Of a stretch of 41,491 nucleotides of DNA, positions 8,489 through 15,641 are shown piece after piece. The translations under genes and the position numbers were made by a program. The first letter of the stretch is position 1. Each line of letters opens with the position of its first letter. A model generated the notes under the pieces. That model made no database searches. It was not told the DNA's origin and saw only the letters and a list, made by a program, of their open reading frames with translations. The stretch covers positions 1 through 41,491 of the forward strand of contig JAZNBV010000015.1 in assembly GCA_045587205.1 (NCBI GenBank), read 5' to 3'. This stretch comes from SIG78 sp045587205. GTDB taxonomy: Bacteria; Verrucomicrobiota; Lentisphaeria; Victivallales; Victivallaceae.

Positions 8489-8945
8489 GGATTTTGAGAA
8501 CCGCTTTTTTTACCGGGTCCGGGTTGTCGCTTGCCGCAATACAGGGCGCGTGGCCTTCTCCGGGGTGGAAAATGACAAAATTACCCGGTTCCATATAGCA
8601 GGTGGTTGCCGCCGCCGGGTCAAATTCATAAAGACCGTAATCATCTGCGGCGTTGTAATAAGCTTTTTCTTTAAGCAGCGCCAACGGTGCGTAACAGATA
8701 TTTTCCACGCCGGAAAAAACGGTCTGCAGATCCACAAAATCTCTGTGATATTCGATTACAGCTTCCGAAATATTTTTCGGAGTGTATTCCTGCACATTCA
8801 CATAAATAAGTCCTTCTTTGAGAACGTGCTTCCCCACTTCAGAATCCGGGGTGAATGTACGCAGAAATTCAATTGCCTGACAGAAAAGTTCCGCTTCGCG
8901 GTGCGGCACATAACGTCGCCAGTTGCAGAGAGAATCATAAATCAT
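8469..8945 (-). CDS. YhcH/YjgK/YiaL family protein
   Basis: A 158-residue cupin-like protein (DUF386) with the family's central EYHRDFVDLQTV block, a GLYEFDPAAAT stretch, and a C-terminal FVIFHPGEGHAPCIA block whose His and Glu are the likely metal ligands. Family members occur in sialic acid and other sugar utilisation loci and are thought to help sugar anomerisation or handling; biochemical proof is limited. It follows the SGNH esterase gene by 17 bases on the same strand, so the two probably work on the same substrate. No clear Shine-Dalgarno is seen before ATG 8945, which would fit translational coupling to the upstream gene. Confidence 0.9.
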   Translation of the reverse strand: MIYDSLCNWRRYVPHREAELFCQAIEFLRTFTPDSEVGKHVLKEGLIYVNVQEYTPKNISEAVIEYHRDFVDLQTVFSGVENICYAPLALLKEKAYYNAADDYGLYEFDPAAATTCYMEPGNFVIFHPGEGHAPCIAASDNPDPVKKAVLKIHHSIFE

Positions 8946-8962
8946 AGTTCAAGAGCGTCCAA

Positions 8963-10066
8963 TCAGAATTTAAGATATTTGTTCAGGTTTTCCGCCATCC
9001 GGTAGAATCCCAGATCGTTGAAATGGCAGCCGTCCATCATACATTCATCCCAGTCGTCGCCCAGCAGTTTTATGCCGTTGACAAAGTAGAGATTGGTATC
9101 GCCGGCGGCGCGGCGTCTGGCAATGACTTCGCGCTGGAATGTACGGCTCAAAAAGCTGTCTTCGTAAATCACATCCGTGTCGTCATCGGCACCGAAACTC
9201 AACATATTGCGGTGGGGAGTTTTGGAGATCACCGTGATCGGCACATCCGGGTGCTTGCTGCGCAGTATATCAAGGAACGTTTCCAATGTCGCCCGCGTAC
9301 CGGCATTGTGTGCATTGGGTTCATAATCAAGTATGTAGCAGCGCGGATCCGGAATACTGGCAAGGATTTCCGCCGCCGCGGCTTCGCCCCGCCCGCTGCC
9401 GGAAAAACCGAAGTTGTAAAATTCGCAGTTGTGCCAGCGCGAAAGGATGTTGGTCCAGCTGCCGCCGGGACGGCTGGCGCATCCGCCCTGGGTGATGCTG
9501 GTACCGTAAACCACCACGGGTTTATCGCACGACCAGGGGGTGGGGGCCAGAATTTCGCAGCCGCTTTCCAAGCCGATCCAGACCGATTCCACACCGTTGT
9601 ACAGCGGGAAGTTGATCAAAAATTCCCGCAAACCGGGGGCTTCGCGGTCAAAAAGCGTATAGGTATATTCTTCGGCGTGGAGCGGATAGCGGCTGGAAGT
9701 CATCATACGCCAGTTGCCGGGACCGCCGACATAAAGGTCAAAACTGGAACTGCCGGTTTGCGGCATATGATCCATAAGGTTGCCGTGACGCAGTTTGGCT
9801 TTGACCAGAACTTTACGGCTGGTGGATTTGAACTGCAGCTGGAAACCCGATGTGTTGCGCGCCAGATAAGTCACAGCTCCGGAAACTACCGGTTTTTCAG
9901 GCATACGGCAGAAAAGTTTACCCCATTTGTCCTGAAAAGCACTGCCCGCCAGACGGAACGGTTTTTCAAAAGGCGAGTGGAAGGTTATGCCTTCGACATC
10001 TGCTTCCGGAATCGCCATATAAGGGTCGATTTTCAACACATCATTTTCAACATTGCTGTCGCTCAT
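8963..10066 (-). CDS. SGNH/GDSL esterase with N-terminal GxDLY-type domain
   Basis: A 367-residue two-domain hydrolase without signal peptide. The first 180 residues form a beta-rich domain containing SFDLYVGG (109-115), as in the GxDLY domain found before such esterases. The catalytic domain has Ser190 in VVYGTSITQGG, Gly in NFGFSGSG, Asn251 in YEPNAHN and the Asp345-His348 pair in DGCHFND. These are all four SGNH blocks. It is likely a carbohydrate or acyl esterase acting in the cytoplasm. With the YhcH protein next to it, de-O-acetylation of an imported sugar such as a sialic acid is plausible but unproven. ATG 10066 has AAGGA 9 bases upstream. Confidence 0.88.
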   Translation of the reverse strand: MSDSNVENDVLKIDPYMAIPEADVEGITFHSPFEKPFRLAGSAFQDKWGKLFCRMPEKPVVSGAVTYLARNTSGFQLQFKSTSRKVLVKAKLRHGNLMDHMPQTGSSSFDLYVGGPGNWRMMTSSRYPLHAEEYTYTLFDREAPGLREFLINFPLYNGVESVWIGLESGCEILAPTPWSCDKPVVVYGTSITQGGCASRPGGSWTNILSRWHNCEFYNFGFSGSGRGEAAAAEILASIPDPRCYILDYEPNAHNAGTRATLETFLDILRSKHPDVPITVISKTPHRNMLSFGADDDTDVIYEDSFLSRTFQREVIARRRAAGDTNLYFVNGIKLLGDDWDECMMDGCHFNDLGFYRMAENLNKYLKF

Positions 10067-10093
10067 AATATAAAATCCTTCTGTTTTAACACT

Positions 10094-10111
10094 GTTTACA
10101 GCACGGTAAAC
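10094..10111. promoter_or_regulatory. Inverted repeat, possible operator before the SGNH-YhcH unit
   Basis: GTTTAC (10094-10099) and GTAAAC (10106-10111) form an inverted repeat with a 6-base centre. It lies just after the predicted transcription start of the esterase gene, the position expected of a repressor site. The size and form suit a LacI- or GntR-type regulator, but no regulator gene is nearby. Confidence 0.45.
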
Positions 10112-10126
10112 TTGGGTGAATAATCT

Positions 10127-10154
10127 AATATAACCCTGAAAAATGTAAATTCAA
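10127..10154 (-). promoter_or_regulatory. Promoter for the SGNH-YhcH unit
   Basis: On the minus strand TTGAAT (10149-10154) and TATATT (10127-10132) are 16 bases apart, 60 bases before the esterase start. Confidence 0.6.
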
Positions 10155-10186
10155 GCCTTTTGAATGCGCTTTAATGCGTAAAAATG

Positions 10187-10215
10187 TTGAAATTAATGCC
10201 AAGTGGCTGTATATT
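10187..10215 (+). promoter_or_regulatory. Promoter for lpxA and the genes behind it
   Basis: TTGAAA (10187-10192) and TATATT (10210-10215) are exactly 17 bases apart, 47 bases before the lpxA start. It shares a 196-base gap with the divergent esterase promoter. Confidence 0.7.
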
Positions 10216-10262
10216 ACATATAAAGTACGCAAATGTCAACCATAAAAAATGGAGAAAATACA

Positions 10263-11069
10263 ATGGCTAAAATCCATCCTACCGCAATTGTTGAAGACGG
10301 TGCCGTTCTGGCAGAAAATTGTGAGATCGGCCCGATGTGCTATGTCGGCAGCAATGTCACTATCGGCGAAGGCACCCGCCTTATCGCCCAGTGCCACGTT
10401 ACCGGCTACACCACGATCGGCAAAAACAATGTTCTCTATCCTTTTGCCGCGCTGGGCTGCGATGCCCAGGATCACGCGGTGGATTTTTCCACCAAACGTT
10501 ATCTGGAAGTTGGCGATGACAATGTGTTCCGCGAACACACTGCCATTCATACCGGTACTGATGCAGACAGCAAAACCGTCATCGGTTCACACTGTATGTT
10601 TATGAACTGCAGCCATGTTGCACACAACTGCCGCGTTGGCAATAACGTTATTATGGTCAACGGTTCAGTGATCGGCGGTTACAGCGAAGTTCACGACAAT
10701 GCTATTCTTTCCGGTCTGGTGGCGCTGCACCAGTTCTGTCGCATCGGCAGTTTTGCAATGGTTTCCGGTGGATCGGTATTCAGCAAAGATGTGCCGCCCT
10801 TTATGATCTGTGAATCGCGCAACGGCTCGCCCAAGGCGGTCAATCGCGTGGGTATGCGCCGCAACGGTTTTTCGATGGCGGAGATCAACGCTATGTGCGA
10901 TGTTCTCAAGATTTTCACCCGCAAGGGTTTGAGCGTACCGAATGCTCTGGCGCAGATCCGCGAGGAAGTTGAAATGTGCCGCCCGGTGGAAATGTTTATA
11001 TCCTTCTGCGAAAGCAGCAAGCGCGGTGTGGTTTCCGGTATGGCTGCCGGCCGTCACGCGATGGATTGA
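10263..11069 (+). CDS. lpxA: Acyl-ACP--UDP-N-acetylglucosamine O-acyltransferase LpxA
   Basis: Catalyses the first step of lipid A synthesis, moving a hydroxyacyl chain from ACP to UDP-GlcNAc. The 268 residues are mostly hexapeptide repeats of a left-handed beta helix, followed by an alpha-helical C-terminus. SHVAHNC places His121 at the position of the catalytic His125 of the E. coli enzyme, and the VALHQFCRIGSFAMVSGGS stretch fits the family. ATG 10263 has GGAG 8 bases upstream; the in-frame start at 10233 lies inside the leader. It is not in the usual lpxD-fabZ-lpxA-lpxB cluster but leads a run of glycolytic-type enzymes. Its presence implies a Gram-negative outer membrane with lipid A. 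Confidence 0.95.
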   Translation: MAKIHPTAIVEDGAVLAENCEIGPMCYVGSNVTIGEGTRLIAQCHVTGYTTIGKNNVLYPFAALGCDAQDHAVDFSTKRYLEVGDDNVFREHTAIHTGTDADSKTVIGSHCMFMNCSHVAHNCRVGNNVIMVNGSVIGGYSEVHDNAILSGLVALHQFCRIGSFAMVSGGSVFSKDVPPFMICESRNGSPKAVNRVGMRRNGFSMAEINAMCDVLKIFTRKGLSVPNALAQIREEVEMCRPVEMFISFCESSKRGVVSGMAAGRHAMD

Positions 11070-11107
11070 TCAATGTAAAAAAACTCAACAGCAGGGAATT
11101 TTTTGAT

Positions 11108-12763
11108 ATGTTGGAATCTCTCAAGAAAAATCCGGCGTGGCAGGGCCGCCGCGGACCGGTCGTACTTTGTATTGCCGACGGTGTCGGTATTGGTAAATAT
11201 GCCGATGGCGATGCGGTGAAAGCCGCCAGTACTCCGGTATTGGATGAACTTTTGAAAACCTGCCCGAATACGGCGCTGAAAGCCCACGGTACCGCTGTGG
11301 GTATGCCCTCCGATGACGATATGGGCAACAGCGAAGTCGGTCACAATGCCATCGGCTGCGGCAGAGTTTTTTCGCAGGGTGCCAAACTGGTTGCCGAAGC
11401 AGTGGAAACCGGTAAACTTTTTGAAGGCGCCACCTGGAAGAAGGTTATTGCCAATGTGCTGGAAAATAACAGCACACTGCATTTTCTCGGACTCTTTTCC
11501 GATGGTAATGTGCACAGCAATATCAATCACCTGAAAGCTATGGTGTCGAAAGCCGCTGCTGAAGGCGTTAAGTCGATCCGTATCCACGCGCTGCTCGACG
11601 GCCGCGATGTGCCGGAAACCTCGGCGCTGGAATATGTGGAACCTTTTGAAGAATTTCTTGCCGGCATCCGCGCTGCGGGCTGCGATGCTAAAATTGCTTC
11701 CGGCGGCGGCCGTATGAAGATCACAATGGACCGTTACAACGCCAACTGGCCGATGGTGGAAGCCGGCTGGAACGTACACGTTCACGGCAAAGGCGATATG
11801 TTTGCATCGGCAGTCGAAGCTATTACTGAATTGCGTAAAGCCACCGGAGCTATTGACCAGGATCTGCCGGCGTTTGTTATTTCCGAAGACGGCAAGACCC
11901 CTGTCGGTGCAATGAAAGATAACGATTCGGTTATTTTCTACAATTTCCGCGGCGACCGTTCGCTGGAGATCACAGCGGCTTTTGAACAGGATGATTTCCC
12001 CTACTTTGACCGTGGCGTGCGTCCAAAAGTTATGTATGCGGGTATGATGGAATACGACGGCGACTTGCACGCTCCCAAGCTCTATCTGGTGAGCCCGCCG
12101 GAAATCGACCGCACACTGGGCGAATATCTGGCAGTGAGCAAAGTCCACCAGCTGGCAGTCAGCGAAACGCAGAAATACGGTCACGTTACCTATTTTTTCA
12201 ACGGCAACCGCTCCGGCAAATTCGATGAAACTCTGGAAGATTATGTGGAAGTGCCCTCCGATGTGGTTCCTTTTGAACAGCGTCCGTGGATGAAATCAGC
12301 TGAAGTCACTGATGTGGTGGTCGAAGCCATCGAATCGGGCAAGTACCCCTTTATCCGCCTCAATTACCCCAATGGCGATATGGTTGGCCATACCGGTGAT
12401 TTCCAGGCGGTGCTGGTGAGTATGGGGGCGCTGGATATTGCATTGGGCAGAGTGGTCAAGGCAGTCAGAGATGCCGGCGGTGTGCTGGTGTTTTCCGCTG
12501 ACCACGGCAATGCCGATGATATGCTTGAGCACGACAAAAAAGGCAATGTAAAACTGGATAAGAAAACCGGTGCCCCGGCGCGCAAAACCAGCCACTCGCT
12601 CAATGCGGTGCCGTGCATAATCTACGACCCGGAATATAAGGGCGAATATGAATTGACCCTGAACGAAAATCTGGGTATCAGTTCGCTGGCCGCCACCTGT
12701 ATCGAACTTATGGGCTATGAAGCGCCTGCCGGTTACGATCCGGCGGTAATCAATATGAAATAA
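11108..12763 (+). CDS. gpmI: 2,3-bisphosphoglycerate-independent phosphoglycerate mutase
   Basis: Interconverts 3- and 2-phosphoglycerate through a phosphoserine and two divalent metal ions. The 551-residue product has Asp24 in CIADGVG, the nucleophile Ser75 in MGNSEVGHNAIG, the HALLDGRDVPETSA block and the metal-binding GHTGD and SADHGNAD motifs near the C-terminus. It is longer than typical bacterial GpmI (about 510) and closer in length to plant and trypanosomatid forms. ATG 11108 fits the GRRGPVVLC start of the family and has AGGG 11 bases upstream. It follows lpxA by 38 bases and precedes a second, unrelated-subfamily phosphoglycerate mutase homologue. Confidence 0.95.
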   Translation: MLESLKKNPAWQGRRGPVVLCIADGVGIGKYADGDAVKAASTPVLDELLKTCPNTALKAHGTAVGMPSDDDMGNSEVGHNAIGCGRVFSQGAKLVAEAVETGKLFEGATWKKVIANVLENNSTLHFLGLFSDGNVHSNINHLKAMVSKAAAEGVKSIRIHALLDGRDVPETSALEYVEPFEEFLAGIRAAGCDAKIASGGGRMKITMDRYNANWPMVEAGWNVHVHGKGDMFASAVEAITELRKATGAIDQDLPAFVISEDGKTPVGAMKDNDSVIFYNFRGDRSLEITAAFEQDDFPYFDRGVRPKVMYAGMMEYDGDLHAPKLYLVSPPEIDRTLGEYLAVSKVHQLAVSETQKYGHVTYFFNGNRSGKFDETLEDYVEVPSDVVPFEQRPWMKSAEVTDVVVEAIESGKYPFIRLNYPNGDMVGHTGDFQAVLVSMGALDIALGRVVKAVRDAGGVLVFSADHGNADDMLEHDKKGNVKLDKKTGAPARKTSHSLNAVPCIIYDPEYKGEYELTLNENLGISSLAATCIELMGYEAPAGYDPAVINMK

Positions 12764-12778
12764 CTTGTGTGTGAAGCT

Positions 12779-13990
12779 ATGAACAAGGCTGTTATATTTC
12801 TGGCGGACGGTATGGCCGATCTGCCGATTGCTGAATTGAACGGCAAGACTCCGGTAGAGTATGCCAATACTCCGGCTATGGATTCGATTGCTGCCAACGG
12901 TTCCAGCGGTACGTTTTTTACGCTGCCGGACGGTTTGCCAACCTCATCGGATGTGGCAAATATGTCGGTGCTGGGTTTTTATCCTGAAAAAAATTATCCC
13001 GGCCGCGGCCCCATTGAGGCTGTAAGTCAGGGTATTGAACTGGCGGCAGATGACATTGCGTGGCGCTGCAATCTGGTGACAGTTTCCGATGACGGTATTC
13101 TGCTGGATTATTCGGCGGGACATCTGGATGAAACCAAGGCGCGGATCCTGATGGAAGATCTGCAGAAGAATTTCGGTTCGGAGAAGGTTTCGTTCTATCC
13201 CGGGGTAAGCTACCGCAATCTGCTGGTGCTGCATGGCAAGGAGTTTTCTGCCAATCTGGATTATCACAAGCCGGATTCATCGCAGGGGATTGCAGTAAGC
13301 GAACTTAAACTGACTGCGTTGGATGACCGCAGGGAAACGGCATACACCAAACAGTTTCTGGAAGAACTTGCGCTCAAAACCGATGAATTTTTGCGTAACC
13401 ACCCGCTGAATAAAGATTGCGGAAGCCCCGCCAATGCCATCTGGCCCTGGAGTCCCGGGTACAAACCTGCCATTGCCGGATTTACCGAACGCTACAACGG
13501 CGCCAGAGGTGCCATTGTCAGCGCGGTGGATGTGGTAAAAGGTATTGGCAAATGCGCCGGTATGACGGTGCTGGAAGTTCCCGGTGCTACCGGATTTGTA
13601 GATACCAATTATGCCGGAAAAGTTGCCGCGGCACTCAAGGCGCTGGAAGATCACGATCTGGTTTATATTCACGTGGAAGCTATTGATGAGTGTTCGCATA
13701 TGGGCAATATGAAACTCAAACTGCAGGCAATTGAGGATTTTGACAGCAAAGTGGTCGCTCCGGTGCTGAAGGCGCTTGGCGGACGCGATGATGTGCGTTT
13801 TGCCATTCTGCCCGACCACCCGGTGCCGTTGAGTCTGCGCAAACATACCACAACTCCGGTGCCGCTGGCAGTCTGCGGCGCGGGCTTGAAAGTTGACAAT
13901 GTTTCAAGTTATGGCGAAAGTTCTGCACCTGGTGGTGCATTGGGCAGACTCGCCGGAGATCAATTGGTTAAACTGCTTTTGGGAATATAA
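12779..13990 (+). CDS. ApgM-type phosphoglycerate mutase homologue, possibly homoserine kinase
   Basis: A 403-residue alkaline-phosphatase-fold enzyme of the archaeal-type phosphoglycerate mutase family (COG3635). Asp10 in FLADGMAD and Ser57-Asp58 in PTSSDVANMSVLG mark the metal and phosphoryl sites; ILPDHPVP replaces the usual metal-binding DHG-like motif and VEAIDECSHMG carries further ligands. A bacterial branch of this family has been proposed, and in some species shown genetically, to act as homoserine kinase in threonine synthesis. A genuine GpmI is encoded immediately upstream, which makes a second mutase redundant and supports the homoserine kinase reading; that remains inference. The ATG at 12779 is 15 bases past the gpmI stop and has only a weak ribosome binding site. 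Confidence 0.8.
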   Translation: MNKAVIFLADGMADLPIAELNGKTPVEYANTPAMDSIAANGSSGTFFTLPDGLPTSSDVANMSVLGFYPEKNYPGRGPIEAVSQGIELAADDIAWRCNLVTVSDDGILLDYSAGHLDETKARILMEDLQKNFGSEKVSFYPGVSYRNLLVLHGKEFSANLDYHKPDSSQGIAVSELKLTALDDRRETAYTKQFLEELALKTDEFLRNHPLNKDCGSPANAIWPWSPGYKPAIAGFTERYNGARGAIVSAVDVVKGIGKCAGMTVLEVPGATGFVDTNYAGKVAAALKALEDHDLVYIHVEAIDECSHMGNMKLKLQAIEDFDSKVVAPVLKALGGRDDVRFAILPDHPVPLSLRKHTTTPVPLAVCGAGLKVDNVSSYGESSAPGGALGRLAGDQLVKLLLGI

Positions 13991-13996
13991 GAGTAT

Positions 13997-14773
13997 ATGG
14001 AACTTGTGCTTGAACGGCCGCTGGTCTTTTTTGATATAGAAAGTACCGGGACCAACCCCTACCGTGACCGGATTGTGGAAATCGCGGTGATCAAAGTTAT
14101 GCCTGACGGCACGCGTGAAGATGTCGTCAGACGGATCAACCCTACCATACCGATTCCGGAAGGGGCAAGCGCAGTTCACGGTATTTATGATGCGGATGTG
14201 GCGGAGGCGCCCACATTCGATGTTATAGCGCACAATCTTTTCAATTATCTTGATAACTGTGACCTTGCCGGTTACAATATAGTAAAATTTGATGTGCCTA
14301 TGTTGCAGGAGGAATTCAAGCGCTGCGGTCTGGTGCTGGATATGAAAGAGCGCAAACTTATTGATGTATTCAATATTTTCTGCCGGCTCTATCCGCGTAC
14401 GCTTTCTGCGGCGTATGAATTTTTCTGCGGCGGCAATCTGGAAGATGCCCACAGCGCACTTGCCGATACCGATGCAACTGTATCGGTATTGCTCGGTCAA
14501 TTGGCAAAACATCCTGAATTGCCGCGCGAAATGGCTGGATTGGCGGAATTTTCAGCTGCGCGGGATGCTGATTTTGTAGATTCCGAGGGTCGCCTGAAAT
14601 TTTCCGGCAGCGAAGTGGTGGTGAATTTCGGCAAGAATTCCGGCCGCAGATTGCGCGATCTTGCCGTGGAAGATCCCGGCTTTTTGCGCTGGATGCTGCG
14701 CAGTGATTTTTCTGACGAAGTAAAAAATATTATCAGGAATGCATTGTCCGGCAAATTTCCGGAGCGCAAATAA
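13997..14773 (+). CDS. DEDDh 3'-5' exonuclease (DnaQ/ExoX-like)
   Basis: A 258-residue exonuclease related to the epsilon subunit of DNA polymerase III. The five catalytic residues are visible: Asp13 and Glu15 in FFDIEST, Asp99 in GYNIVKFD, and His152 and Asp157 in AHSALADTD. A C-terminal domain (about 205-258: VNFGKNSGRRLRDLA..DPGFLRWML) matches the small domain found at the end of ExoX-like nucleases, which favours a repair or recycling nuclease over the replicative proofreader. It starts 6 bases after the ApgM homologue. ATG 13997 is the only sensible start. Confidence 0.9.
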   Translation: MELVLERPLVFFDIESTGTNPYRDRIVEIAVIKVMPDGTREDVVRRINPTIPIPEGASAVHGIYDADVAEAPTFDVIAHNLFNYLDNCDLAGYNIVKFDVPMLQEEFKRCGLVLDMKERKLIDVFNIFCRLYPRTLSAAYEFFCGGNLEDAHSALADTDATVSVLLGQLAKHPELPREMAGLAEFSAARDADFVDSEGRLKFSGSEVVVNFGKNSGRRLRDLAVEDPGFLRWMLRSDFSDEVKNIIRNALSGKFPERK

Positions 14774-14826
14774 CCGGCTGTTTTGCTGTAAACTGTGCAT
14801 TTGACATTCAAAAAACAGTATTTTAT

Positions 14827-14855
14827 TTGCAATATCTGCTTTTTTGCTGTATAGT
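14827..14855 (+). promoter_or_regulatory. Promoter for coaE-rho-rfaE2
   Basis: TTGCAA (14827-14832) and TATAGT (14850-14855) are exactly 17 bases apart, about 180 bases before coaE. A TTGACA at 14801-14806 with a weak TATTTG 17 bases on is a possible second start. Confidence 0.6.
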
Positions 14856-14861
14856 ATGCAG

Positions 14862-15032
14862 AGAGGCAACTTGGAATGTAAAAAAGTTGTCTGATAGAGT
14901 AAACTGTTTTTTGCCAACGTATTCTTCCCGGAAGATTCTATTTCAAAGGCTGTTGCCCAATATGGGCAGATAGTGTTTTTTATTCAAAAAAATACTTTTC
15001 CGTGGCAGATACAATACCCTTACGGATCAATT
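14862..15032 (+). promoter_or_regulatory. Long structured leader of coaE-rho-rfaE2
   Basis: About 170 untranslated bases. Three hairpins can form: 14864-14872 with 14884-14892 (9 bp, one G-U), the TCTTCC/GGAAGA palindrome near 14921-14936, and TGCCC/GGGCA at 14954-14958 and 14964-14968 followed within 8 bases by a run of six T. The last one looks like a weak intrinsic terminator inside the leader, so premature termination may control the operon. rho in E. coli is also controlled by termination in its leader; a parallel here is inference. Confidence 0.45.
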
Positions 15033-15608
15033 ATGTTCATTGCATTGACAGGCGGAATCGGGTGCGGAAAAAGTGCCGCGCTGAATATTTTTGCTCAATG
15101 CGGTTTTCAGATTGCCGATGCCGACAAAATCTGTCACCGGTTTTATGAAACCGGCACCGGGATCGAATCAGTGCTGTGCCGCTGGCCCTCTGCTGCGGAT
15201 GAAAATGGAAAAATCGACCGTAAAAAACTTGGCAATATAGTTTTCCGTGACGAAAACGATCTGGCATATCTTGAAAGTCTGGTATCGCCTTTTCTGTTGA
15301 GCGAATTGGATAAAATACGCGAATCATCGGCAATAACCATAGTGGAAATACCGCTGCTGTTTGAAAAAAATATGCAGAATAACTGTGACGCGGTCATTGC
15401 CGTATGGAGCCCGTTCGAATTGCGCCGCCGGCGTTTGGCGGCACGCAACTGGGATCACGCCGAGTGTTCGCGACGCGAGCGTCTGCAGTGGGCGCCGGAG
15501 CGCAAACTTGCTGCCGCTGATTATGGTATAATCAATACCGGTTCGATGGAAACATTGGAAAAGCAGTGCAGATGTGTGGCGGAAAAAATTAAAATGTTAC
15601 CAAAATAA
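15033..15608 (+). CDS. coaE: Dephospho-CoA kinase
   Basis: Last step of coenzyme A synthesis: phosphorylates the 3'-hydroxyl of dephospho-CoA. The 191-residue product begins MFIALTGGIGCGKSAA, a P-loop at residues 7-15, followed by the family's IADADKICH motif and the LVSPFLL and VEIPLLFE stretches. ATG 15033 is chosen because it places the P-loop right at the N-terminus; an upstream in-frame start at 14973 lies within the leader. rho follows after 33 bases. Codons and composition match the neighbours. Confidence 0.93.
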   Translation: MFIALTGGIGCGKSAALNIFAQCGFQIADADKICHRFYETGTGIESVLCRWPSAADENGKIDRKKLGNIVFRDENDLAYLESLVSPFLLSELDKIRESSAITIVEIPLLFEKNMQNNCDAVIAVWSPFELRRRRLAARNWDHAECSRRERLQWAPERKLAAADYGIINTGSMETLEKQCRCVAEKIKMLPK

Positions 15609-15641
15609 TATTCAATATATCAATTCAAGCAAGGAGCTTTT

